In this document: positions 27,501-39,500 of the stretch, piece after piece | Layout of the letters: the number at the start of each line of letters is the position of its first letter | Numbering within the stretch: position 1 is the first letter of the stretch | Assembly: GCF_032452875.1 (NCBI RefSeq) | Contig: NC_083869.1 | Span: 121,588,001 to 121,652,000 of the forward strand | Direction of reading: 5' to 3' | Length of the DNA: 64,000 nucleotides | Origin: Bos javanicus | Taxonomy: Eukaryota; Chordata; Mammalia; Artiodactyla; Bovidae | Notes under the pieces: generated by a model | What the model was told of the DNA's origin: nothing | The model's database searches: none | The model's input: the letters and a program-made list of their open reading frames with translations, nothing else | Position numbers and translations under genes: made by a program

Positions 27501-30500
27501 AGATACACAGTTTTCCAAATCTGCAGATCCAAGTGTGTGCCTTACAGATGTCAAAAGCAGAGGCAACACCCTGAAAAGGTGAGCCATCTGCTCCTTAGAT
27601 TTGTGCTGCCTAAATCTCTTAGTTCCTCCAACTCCCTCTATATCCCAAGGACACGAAACAGCACTCCCACTGCCTGACTCACCCTTGGCTCTGGCTGTAA
27701 TAGCCTTCGTAGCCTTCATAACTCTGTTCTGCATATGTATCATCATATCCCTACAAACAAAATGAAATAGAAAAAGTCAGAATCACACAAAGTAGGTAAG
27801 GTAATATGGAGGGCTTATGAATGAACAGAACATGGAATTTCCCTCCAAAGTATTAACATCTGTTGTGGAATAGTCAAGAAAGAAACATTTAGAAAACGAT
27901 CAATCAAATTAAAAAAACCCTTTCAGCGTGGGCAGGAAATAACGTTCAAGTTGAAGTTTATCAGCATTATCAGCAGTAGTAGGGGGAGTCTCCTTAGTAA
28001 AACACTAAATATCAAGGCACAGCTTATTTCCTGTTTCATCTACATTTGTATACAGTAAATTATACTTAAAATGGAAAAATCTTCTCTCATAGTTTAACAA
28101 TCACTGCAACAGAAGAGGGCAGATTCTAAACCTTATAGGCAGTTCCTGCTACCTACATCAAGGGCCAATGCCCTGTCACTCAACTTCCTTTGACAATCTG
28201 TTAGCTATTAAGAAATGGCACATGGTCCAAACGTCTTACATATTCTTCATATGTTTCTGGTGCAGGCGGTGGAGGCAAAGGTATTCTCTGGATGCCTGCT
28301 GTCCGTGCTCTTGGTGCTGGAGCACCCCTCACAGTAGGTGGGGGTGGCACTCCTCGAGTCACAGTGGCACCTCTGGTAATGGCTCCTCTCACTGGTGTAC
28401 CACGCACTAAAGCCCCCCGAGGTGGCCCAACGCCACGGCCCCTGCAGAAAAGAGTTTATTTTAAATGGATATTTTTAATAAATAGGCTACTTTCATGTTC
28501 AGATTTGTCTTAAAATTCTGGAGCCAGGTAGATTTTATGATGCCTTAAGTTGACTATTATCAAAAACAGAGGAATGGGGACTTCCCTGGGGGTCCAGTGG
28601 TTACGGCTGTGTTCTCACTGCTGTGGCCAGGGTTCAATTCCTGGTCCTCGAGTTAAGATCCCACAAGTTGTGCAGCACAGCCAAAACAAAACAAAACAAA
28701 AACACAGAGGGATGTGTAGGTAGGTAAAGGACCCATTCTGGAAGGTTCCCTAGGCCCATGGTGGACCTGTTAATATATTATTAGTGGAGAGTCTGTCTTG
28801 AGAGTCTGAATAGTCCATAAAGGTCAGTCAGCAAAGGTAAAATTCTAAAGTCAGAGACCATTTAAAAATGCTGAAAACTGTTCAAAATTAAAAAAAAAAA
28901 ACAACAACAAAAAAAACAGCTTCAGCAGGACTGCTGCACCTGCTTACGGCCAAAGTAACCAAGATCTAAAATTCCACTCTTTTTTTTTTTGCTGTGCCGC
29001 ATGACTTGCAGGATCTCAGTTTCCCTGACTAGGGATTGAACCTGGGTCACGGCAGTGAACGTGTCAAATTCTAACCACTAGACCACCAGGGAACACTCTA
29101 GAACTCCACTCTTGATGCAACATACACATCCGGAGACCCCTTCTAAGCTGGAGATAAGGGCAGCACGAAGATAGAAATGGTACTAGCAGTCAGATTTACA
29201 TCCCATTTCTAGCTGTCTCTATTATTTTTACCTGGGAACAGGTGGAGGAGGCGGTGCAGCTCCACGGCCTCGCACTGGCACCCCACGTCCACGGGAGGGC
29301 TCTGGTACTCCATTCAAGTAGGAAAGCTCTAAAAATTGTTCCTGGCAGATATCATCCATCATATCCTGTGGATAAAAGATAATGAGAAGGAGTATTGTGC
29401 AACATCTCTACCTTCTGCTGAGAAGTCATCTAGCCCACATGAGCCTTGGATGCGAAGAACAACTTTGAAAGCCCAGATGAAATCTCAGATTATTCTCTGA
29501 AGTCAAATGGCACGCTACCTGTCACCTCTTTGAGGAAAATCTTGATGGTAGGCCCCTCATTGTTCAGATGAAGTTCTTCATGATGTGGTCCCTGCCTAGC
29601 TCTCCAGATCACTTCCATCCTCTATCCATGTATAACCTCCTTTCAAGCCATGCTGAACAACTTGCAGTTCAGAACATGGCATACTCATACACATCCATTC
29701 TTGCAAACAGTTTCCTTTTCCTAGAATAATAAAAGCCACTACCATTAATTAAGCTCCACAGCTGGGTACCATATAATAAGCCTTACATAGGGTTTTCAGT
29801 TTAATCTTCAAAATAATCCTGAAGTAGGCAGATCTTCCCATTTGGGAAAACAGATTCAGAAAGCATAAAGCAACCAATATAAGGACATAGAGCTAGTGAG
29901 TGGCAGATTCTATATGTTAATTCAGAATTACTTATCTCCAAAATCTAGGCTTTGAATCATTAATGTATCAATTAATCAGTATATTGTTGCCTTTTTCTGT
30001 CCACCTGAAGGACTCTAATTCTTACAAGATTTAATCAAAAGTATTACCTTACCTCTTTTGAAAAACTTTCTCTTGATGCCAATTCCTCACTCTCTCCTCT
30101 TTTCCCATGGCACAATGTAATCTTCTCTAAGCACTTACCACATCATTTAAAAATGTCTGTCTGTCTTTCTCACTAGGTTATAAGCTCTTCAAGAACCATT
30201 TCTGTAACTTCAGACCCAAGCATAGTATTCAGCACCTACTAGATACTTAACAAATGTTTGGGATGAACAAGGAAACTGAGGCTCAAAAAGTGATATAATA
30301 ACTTGTCCAAGATGATTCAGATAAAGCCCCCAGTCCAGTGCTCTTCCTGCTGTACCAGTTTCTAAGGGAAAAACGGAGGACTCTGGTCATGGATGCAAAA
30401 ACAGGCTCATTTGTTTTCTTCACAAGGAGGAGGAACCGAGTCAAATGCCATTTGTAAATCTTTTCACATATTTCCCGATGAGAGCATTCAGTCTCAACAC

Positions 30501-33500
30501 TTAGTGCATTTTTATATATCCCAGGTGCATACAGCTTCTAAAAGATTCTGGTCGCCACAGAGATGCTCCCTCCACCTCCACGCCCTGACTCTTCACCTCT
30601 TCCTACCTTACACATTTCCACTGTTTGAGACTCAAACATTAGAGAGTCAAGTGACCAATGATGGGCCATTTGCTCAGATTTCTCTAGCTGCCATAGCAAC
30701 ACTGAGGAAACCCAGATCTTCTTGGTAGGCTTCTTTTTTGAAGACTCACATGGAAGTCTTGAAGATGTAGCTCTTTTATATGCTGAGATTAATGATAAAG
30801 AGAAGATGGGCATTCCTCTGCAGTTCTTCAGAAAACGGATGGCTCAGGATGCTTCAATACACACCTCAAAGAGTAAAGAAGCCCCTCAAGGGAAAATTTA
30901 CCAGCTCTGAGTTTTTTCTAGGATATTTTAAATATGCTGTTTCAAGTTGAACATTCTAATGATGACATACTTAGAAGCAGAGCAGAATAGATATTTGAGA
31001 CAGTGCTAGAATCCTTGGAGCTCAGCATTACAGAGACACACTGCCTAAAAATTTTTGCTCTGCCCATTCTCATATCCTCTGACAGTTCCAACTCCCTCAT
31101 TTTACATGTATAAGAAAACCAAGAACTATGTATCATCTCTTCTCAGTTGATGAAAACTATGATGCTTACTCAATTCTAGTTGAATAGTACTCTAAATGCT
31201 TCCTAAGGTTCCAGAGTCTTCTTTGGTTGTTAAATATTGAACAGTAAGCAGTATGTTAACTCTGAAAACTACCAGGTCTTGTCAAAAGGCAAAAAGTCAT
31301 CATTTCCTACTTATTCAAAGAATGAATAACCTCTGATCAGGTGGTAATAAGGAAGACAGGTAACCTGGTCTGTTCCAACTCTTCCAAGGCCTTAACTACA
31401 TTCTGAAAGAAGCTATACACCAATCTGTTTAATGTCATCAACAGTTACGCCTACAACCATCATGCCTCCTTCAAATCAACTCTACTTGAGTAAACTCCTC
31501 CAGGATAGATTCTTGAATGCACTCAGGTCAGAATTTAACCCATTTACACTGGAGGCCAGATAACACATCATCAGACTAGATGATGCTGTTACCATCATCT
31601 AGACTCTCAGGAGTCTACACTATAACCCCTTAAGCACAGGGGGTTACAACTGCCTTCACCATTTTCCTATCATAACCTCCTGGTCCCATACTAGCACCAA
31701 AATAATTTATTGAAGACCTTGTTAAATCTTTTTAACCAAATGTTAGAATGCCAAGACACACTGTGGATCCAAGATATTGACAAAAGATACTGGCATACAA
31801 CTAAAATCACATTAGACCAGGAGTGGTAGAGTGGCCTCGGGGCACAGTGGTTTGAGAAGTAGGTACAAGTAATGGACTACCTCAGAAAAATGAACATAAA
31901 TTGCAGAAGTTGCAATTTCAGGTTATGCAGAGACCCTGGTTAAGAACCCCTGCCTTAGCAATAAGCACAAGATCCCAGTATTCTCTTGCTCAAATGATAC
32001 AGGATATGGATTTCCTTACTGGTACTAGAAACTTCTTGACTTCCTCCATAGCATGGGCCATAAGAGCATAAGCTTCACATGGGGGTCCAAAGACTTCAAT
32101 GAAGACATGCAGATCCATATTCAAGTGGGCATATTTGGGGTCTCCACCTTTGCGCAACTCTTCCTCCTGTGGAAAAATGCACAAAAACACCATTATCACT
32201 TGGACTACGGAGAAAATGACACCTTTACCATTAGGCCAAAGGGACAGTGAGAAATGACTCCAACACCTAAAAAAAACCCAGTAAAGTATAAGAAAAAAGT
32301 AAAAGAAACTCTGGAGTATCGTAATTTACACAGTCTGCTAAACCTACGATTGGTCTGCTGCTAAAAGCTAACTGTTGTTCTGAATTGCTGGTGTGTTCAC
32401 TGGAGCTCATATTAGAAGGCACAGAAGAAACAAACGTAATTCCAGTCTCCATTCAGATAACAGCTGTTTGCCAAGCATCCATCCACTCATTCATTAATTG
32501 CCAAGCATTTGCTTTTAATAAACCCCAGGTAGAGCTGTTAATCACCAGCTCTTCTGATATGCTTGTATAGAGAAGGAAAAAAGTCATAACAGAGAGAAGA
32601 AAATCTCATGTACACCTCATTAAACAGAGTATTATACTTCAGCCCTAACTGTATTCATCCAGTGAGAAATGTTGGAGGAAAAAGAAGAGGGTCTGAGAAA
32701 ACGTTCATCAATTAGGCTGCATACAAGGAGGCCTGAAAGAGTAAGTTTTTAGGCTGGAGCAGGTTATATCCCATCTAAAAAGCTGAATCTAGAAAGCTAA
32801 GACTATTTTGTTTTGGTGGGAAGTTTCTCCACACTTAGAGTATAAAGAATACGGGGCTATGGCTTGGGGAAAAGTAAGCTCTGGATCCTACTGTCAGGAT
32901 TTCTCATGGTTCCTTCTGTAACATCTTCCTTTAGCATGCCTCACATTCCAGCTGGCTATAAAACAAACCAGCCAACTAATCCTCAAACTCACCTGCACTC
33001 ACAACACTACTGCTCACACTTTCCACACTAACTGGAAACAGAATGCTGTTCACATTTTAGTGTCTTTAGTCTGGGTAAGTTTCAGTACATTCAGCTTCCC
33101 CTTCCAAGTTTTCCTAGATAAGCTTACTAAGGCCAAAGCTGCTACTGCTATTTCTATTACTACACAGTGAAGTCAGAAAAAAAAACAATTACCGGGGCAT
33201 ACCAAGGTTCTTCTGGGGTTGCCAAAGTAAATTAACTGGTCTATAATCTCTCACATCCAATGCGAATTTAAGGGAATCATTTTCAGTACACATGTAAGAA
33301 CTAGCTTCCATAAGGTATCCATACTGGACTCTAGGCTACTGGAAGGCATTAGGGTGTCTTCTTGTCTCATTAATGTGAGCTTACCTTGGCTTTGTCTCTC
33401 ATTGAGCCCTTTCCCAACACAGAAATCTTTGCACCAGTCTCTTCTTGCAGTCTTTTGATTGTATTTCCTTGTGGTCCAAGGATCTTTCCCACAAAATTGA

Positions 33501-36500
33501 ACTGATAGAAAATAAAGACAGATTTCTAAATGTGTATGTTCCTATAAAATATTTCTACATGTATTATTTATCTTCAATAATCCTGTAAAGGAAGTAGAGT
33601 ACTAACCACTCCCATTTTACTAAAGGATATACTGAAGTGGTACTGATAAAATTGATTAGCCAAAGGTTATACAACTGGAAAGAGGCTTCCTGGGTGGCTC
33701 AGTGGTAAAGAATCCATCTGCCAATGCAGGAGATGCGGGTTCGATCTCTAGGTTGCGAAGATCCCCTGGAGGAGGAAACGGCAACCTGTTTCTGTATTCT
33801 TGCCTGGAAAATCCCAGGGACAGAGGAGCCTGGCAGGCTACAGTCACTGGGGTCACAATGAGTTGGACATGACTGAGCAACTGAGCATAGCATGGCACAA
33901 AACTGCAAAGTGGCAAGTCTAGAACTTGAATTTCCTGATGTAGTGTGGTGCTCTTTCCAAATTATCACACCACAACTCTTTGTAATTTAACATACATAAA
34001 CATTTTTAAGGCAGTTACTTTAGAACAGAACAGATATATGGTACCCTTTGGTAGTACTGGTCTGACTGATTAAAACTAGTTGTTTTAAAAAAAAAAAGGA
34101 GGAGGAGTAGAAACCATTTATTTAAAAGTGAAACTTTGGGAATTCCCTTGAGGTTCACTGGTTAAAACTGTGTGCTTCCACTGCAAGGGTCACAGGTTCC
34201 ATTCCTGGTCAGGGAACTAAGATACTACAAGCAGTATAGCCCAAACCAAAAACAAACAAGAGCAAAAAAACTTTGAGTAAGAAATAAAATTAACTTATTT
34301 TTGTGTCACAAGGATTTGTGTTGTATTTCCTTTATTTAAACTTCAGCTGAATCTTTTGACAAAGAACAATTAGGGTTCAATTTTTTTCCTTTAAACTTGA
34401 AGCTAAACAAACACTTGAGAAGGAAATTCCTTTTTTGATAATAAAAAGATGGTCGCATTTCCTTCCTGGCTGTAGCTATGCTCTTGGTTGTGGGCCTGTG
34501 TGTCTCGCCTGCTGGATACGGTCACTACAAGCATGGGACAGAACCTTCACCAAGCCCACAATCTCTGTAAATCTTTTGTTACAGCCGGTGCTACAAGACA
34601 CACCACATACTACATACTCTCATACTACGAAGACAACTCAAAGAAATGAGGCACTCTTTCCCTTACCTTGGGATACTGCTTGACAGGTATCAGAACCCTC
34701 TCCTTCAGCTTCATGTTCTTGTGAGAAAATAAATCCAAGTAATTCTCCTCATCGTCCTTTTTTGAATCCCCTTTCTGAATCTTCTCAATTTCTGAATAGG
34801 ACAAACAGAAATTTAATTTAGCTTTGTTCTTTTAAATAAAGGCAAAATTCTAAGTCTACTTAAAGCAGTAAGAGGGAATAGTGTAATGAGACCAAATATT
34901 AATGAACAGTTCAGATGAATAGTGCCTTAATTTCAAATAGAGACAGCACCAAAGCTAGATGAAGTTGACTAGGAAACCGAAAGCCTGCCTCTTTTTATTT
35001 ACTTGGCTATGCTGGCTCTCAGTTGTGGCATGTGGGATGATCTCTGAGTCGTGTGGGATCCTTCGCTGCACATGACTCTCTAGTTTTGGCTTGCAGGCTT
35101 AGTTGCTTCGCCACATGTGGGATCTTAGTTCCCTGACCAGGGATTGAACCCACATCCCCTGCATTGGAAGTCTGGAGTCTTACCCACTGGACTACTACTT
35201 TGAGGGAAGTCTCAAAGCCTCCCTCTAGTAAGGGCAGTTTGTTCTTTACTTTCAGCTGAAACCTCTACAGAGACATTCCAATGTTCTTTAGACAGGAGTG
35301 AGATGAGCAAAGAGGGATAATTAAACTGAAAAAAATTAAAACCTCCATCAAGAAAAAGTCCAAAGCCATATCTTTATTATTATTATTCTATTTATTCATT
35401 TTGGCTGCACTGGATCTTTGCTGCTGCACTTGGGCTTTCTCCAGCTGTGGTGAGCGGGGGCTACTCTCCAGTCGCAGTGCTTCTGCTTCTCACTGTGGTG
35501 GCTTCTCTTGCTGTGGAGCACAACCCCAAGGCGAGCGGGCTCAGTAGTTGTGGTGCACCGGCTTAGTTGCCCTGAGGCAAGTGGAATTTTCCTAGAGGGA
35601 TCAAACCCATGTCCCCTGCATTGGCAGGTGGATTCTTAACCACTAGACCACCAAGGAAGTCCCCAAAGTTGTATCTTAATGAAGAGACAAAGGTAATTTA
35701 ACTACACAACTGAGAGTCCTATTAAAATTTTCTAACAGTAGTGCTTTGGATAGGAGTAGTCCTTAAAAGTTTGAAAGACCTCGGTTTTACTCTGCCACTC
35801 ACTCGTTGTGTGAACTCTGAAAAGTTTAACTGTTCTGAACTTTGATGTCCTCATTTGTAAAATGGACGTATTATCTACTTCAAGAGGTTGCTATAAAGAC
35901 AGAATAAAGTAACATGCAGGGACTTCCTTCGTGTTCCAGTGGCTGGGACGCCTCTCTCCCAATGTAGCGGGGCCTGAATGTGATCCCTGGTCAGGGGACT
36001 AGATCCTGCATACAGCAATTAAAAAGATGCTGTATGCCCCAACTAAGACCTGGCACAGCCAAATAAATAAAGTAAAATATGCAAATATGCTAATTAAAGC
36101 CCATTTCTTTCTTTCTGCTTTTCCTTTCGGCCATGCAGGATCTTAGTTCTGCCCCCTGCAGAAGTCCGGAGTCTTCACCACTGGACCACCAGGGAAGTCC
36201 TAAAAGCACATTTCTTAGGAAGTGTTTTAATATCTACTTAACACTCTCTAGCCCAAATTCACTCAGTGTCCTAAAGGAAAAAATGCACCAAGGTAATTTC
36301 AATTCACAGGTTAAGACAGTTTTATCAGCTAGAACCTTAGTATCCCAAAAGATTCCTATCATTAGGGAACTCCATTCATTCATTCATTCATTTAGTGATT
36401 CCAAGTGTTTGAGTGCTTCCTATGGTGAGGCACATGAAGGGACAGGTATAGGTATGATCACTAAGCACCATGGAAAACTTACTAAGGGCCAGGCACTTGG

Positions 36501-39500
36501 CCCTCTAAAGTATAGGAGAAACCAATCAGTCAGACATGGTCCCAATCTCCACTATGTCTATATACAAGAAGTACCAGTATACGAAGCTGGCGATGAAGAA
36601 TAGTTAACAGCTACAAAAGGAGTACTAACAGAGATGGGGGCAGAGTATGGAGGCAATGAATATCAGCAATTAAAATATTATACTATGGTCCACTGAGAAT
36701 AAAAAAAAATTTTATACGCCCTAAAATCAGTGGAACACTTTAACTAACACAATGTTCTCCTTATACAACATTTCCAGTGTTGCTATCTTCCAGATTTTAA
36801 AAAAACTTTTTGGCCATGCCAAGGGGCATGTGGGATCTTAGTTCCCCAAGCAGGGGTCAAATCTGTGCTCTCTGCACTGGCAACATGGAGTCTTAACCAC
36901 TGGACCAAGAGAGAAGTCCCTATCTTCTGTAATTTAAAGATAAGGGTTCTCAAACTTCAATATGCAGCAGAATCATCTTGATGGCTAGTTCAACTAGACT
37001 GCTGGGACCCAATCCCAGTCTGGGAATGCATTTAGGATTGTGTTAGGAATCTGCATTTAAAACCATGACCAGGTCATTCTGATATTGCTGCCCTAAGGTT
37101 CACACTTCAAAAACCACTAGTTCAATATATGGGCTTCCCCTGTGGCTCAGATGGTAAAGAATCCGCCTCAAATGTGGGAAACCCAGGTTCGATCCCTGAG
37201 TCGGGAAGACCCTTTGGAGAAGGAAATGGCAATCCACTTCAGTATTCTTGCCTAGAGAGTTCCATGGACAGAGGAGGGTGGCGGACCTTTATATACCTTA
37301 GTATATAAAGATATAATACTTTAAACACATTCTGCAAATCTAAACCTTTAACAAACTTTAAAAAATAACTGTTTAGAATAAATCTAGCTATGATGTAGGA
37401 AAGTTACTGAGACTCACAGAGTTCAGAATTCCAAACTGAAGGCTTCTCTGTTTATTAAAAAGCCTAAACTGAGATGTTATACACTTAAAAGAACCGTAAA
37501 TGACCATGCTCTTTGCACTCCTATTTTTCATTGCTTGGAGTAGAAAGCAAATTTAACCTTACAATCAACAGACTAAATGCTTCATTCAACACCCTATTTG
37601 TTCACTGTTTCACTGCCTGTGTATCCTGACCTCCACTCCTTCCCATTTACTGCTAATATTAACTTTGCAGTCACTGGTTTTGAGCTACCATCTCTGAACA
37701 CACCTCTTCTAGAGCTTCTGGGCTGGTCAACTGGGTACTTAAAATCTTCAAATGTCCTACAGGAACAAAGATGCCACATTTCAAACCAGAATACACCACT
37801 GAGGAGCTTCTAAAAACGTGGCACAAGTTACATACGTCATCTCACCCATGTCTCTGTGTGCTCTAACTGCTGCCATCTAGTCAGGCCCTTCAGCTGTACT
37901 TTCTACCACTTTCCAGAAACTTTAATTGCTCAGAACAAGAAGCTAAGACTCGAAATCTGTTAATCTGTATTCCCATAGGAAGCAGGGCTGCAAACGTTGA
38001 ACCTAGTAGAAAGGTTTAATATCAATGAAATGTGCCCTGTGAATATAAGGCCTTTCTAAAACATGGATCTGGGACTTCCCCGGTGGTCCAGTGTTTAAAT
38101 AAGACTCTCTGCTCCCAATGCAGGGGGCCTGGGGTTTGATCCCTGGTCAGGCAACTAGATCCCACACACCCCAACTAAGACCTGGCACAAACAAATAATA
38201 ATAAATAAGCAAAATTTAAAACACAGATCCTTCTGCTATGTTTTGAATGAGGTAGATTTAATTAGGATCCCCTTGTCCACTTACCTTACAATTTAAAAAA
38301 TAATATTAAAGCATTTTTTAGAGAATTCAGAGAACAATGATTTAAATAAAACAGGACTGAAATGATAAATCAATCACAGGGTTAGCCTAGAAAGCAAAAG
38401 AAGCAATTTGAACCTTCAAAGAGAGTCATCTTCCACTTTTGGAAGGGGAAGGACCAATCCTTTATTCAGTGCCTGCTGCTGCTGCTAAGTCACTTCAGTT
38501 GTGTCCAACTCCGTGCGACCCCATAGATGGCAGCCCACCAGGCTCCCTTGTCCCTGGGATTCTCCAGGCAAGAACACTGGAGTGGGTTGCCATTTCCTTC
38601 ATCCAATGCATGAAAGTGAAAAGTGAAAGTGAAGTCACTCAGTCGTGTCCGACCCTCATCGATCCCTTGGACCGCAGCCTTCCAGGCTCCTCCGTCCATG
38701 GGATTTTCCAGGCAGGAGTACTGGAGTGGGGTGCCATTGCCTTCTGCCTATTCAGTGCCTACAATACATCAAATTCTATACAAATATGACCCCATTTATA
38801 CTCAAACATTACTGGGTGAAACAGCTGGTACTATCCCTATTTTACAACTGAAGAAACAAACTCAGAGAAGTTAAATCTCTAAGTCAGAAAGCTGTTGAAG
38901 TAGTACCCAAATAAGGATTAAAACCCAGGCTTTCTCTAACTTCAAACCTCATGCTTTTATTATTGCCTCTCAATAGGCAGAGAGGGGCACACTTTAAGTG
39001 AAAAAAGAGCTACTTTTGTAAAGTTTTGGGAAATTCAGCTTATACCCCCAGACACTGTCATCCACCTAAATGCAACAAAAGGGCTCTATCGACACCTCAG
39101 ATGTTCAGCTGCCTGATCTTTTTCTTTTTCAATTTCTCTCCTTAGCCTCACTTCTTGTGGAGAGCTAACAAGCAGGCTGTAAAGGGAAGGAAAAAAAAAA
39201 AAAAAATAAGGTGAAGCTTCCTAGAAATGCCTTACCCGCAGGCAAAAGTACTTCTAGACAATCTTTGTGAAATTGACTCCTTTAAAAGATCTTTTCTTGG
39301 GTCTCTGGAGACCTTGGATGTCCCAAGAGTCAAAGAAAGAAAAAGTATCCTGTAAACAACACAGAGAGGTGACCTGTTTGGTTCAGAGTCAGATGCTGAC
39401 AATAATCATTATCTTACCCTTTTGGGTTTCCCTTTGTCTTTATAATGAGGATTATCCTCACTTAACAGGTGCAGAAATCCTGTCCAACATCACAAAATTA

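Noticed and set aside
28292..28513. Plus-strand frame over KHDRBS1 exon 6
   Set aside because: Complement of the RG/proline-rich exon; it carries across the splice junction into intron.
36375..36392. CATTCATTCATT run as a CRISPR-like or satellite array
   Set aside because: A short simple repeat at an L2 3' end, with no spacers and no regular units.
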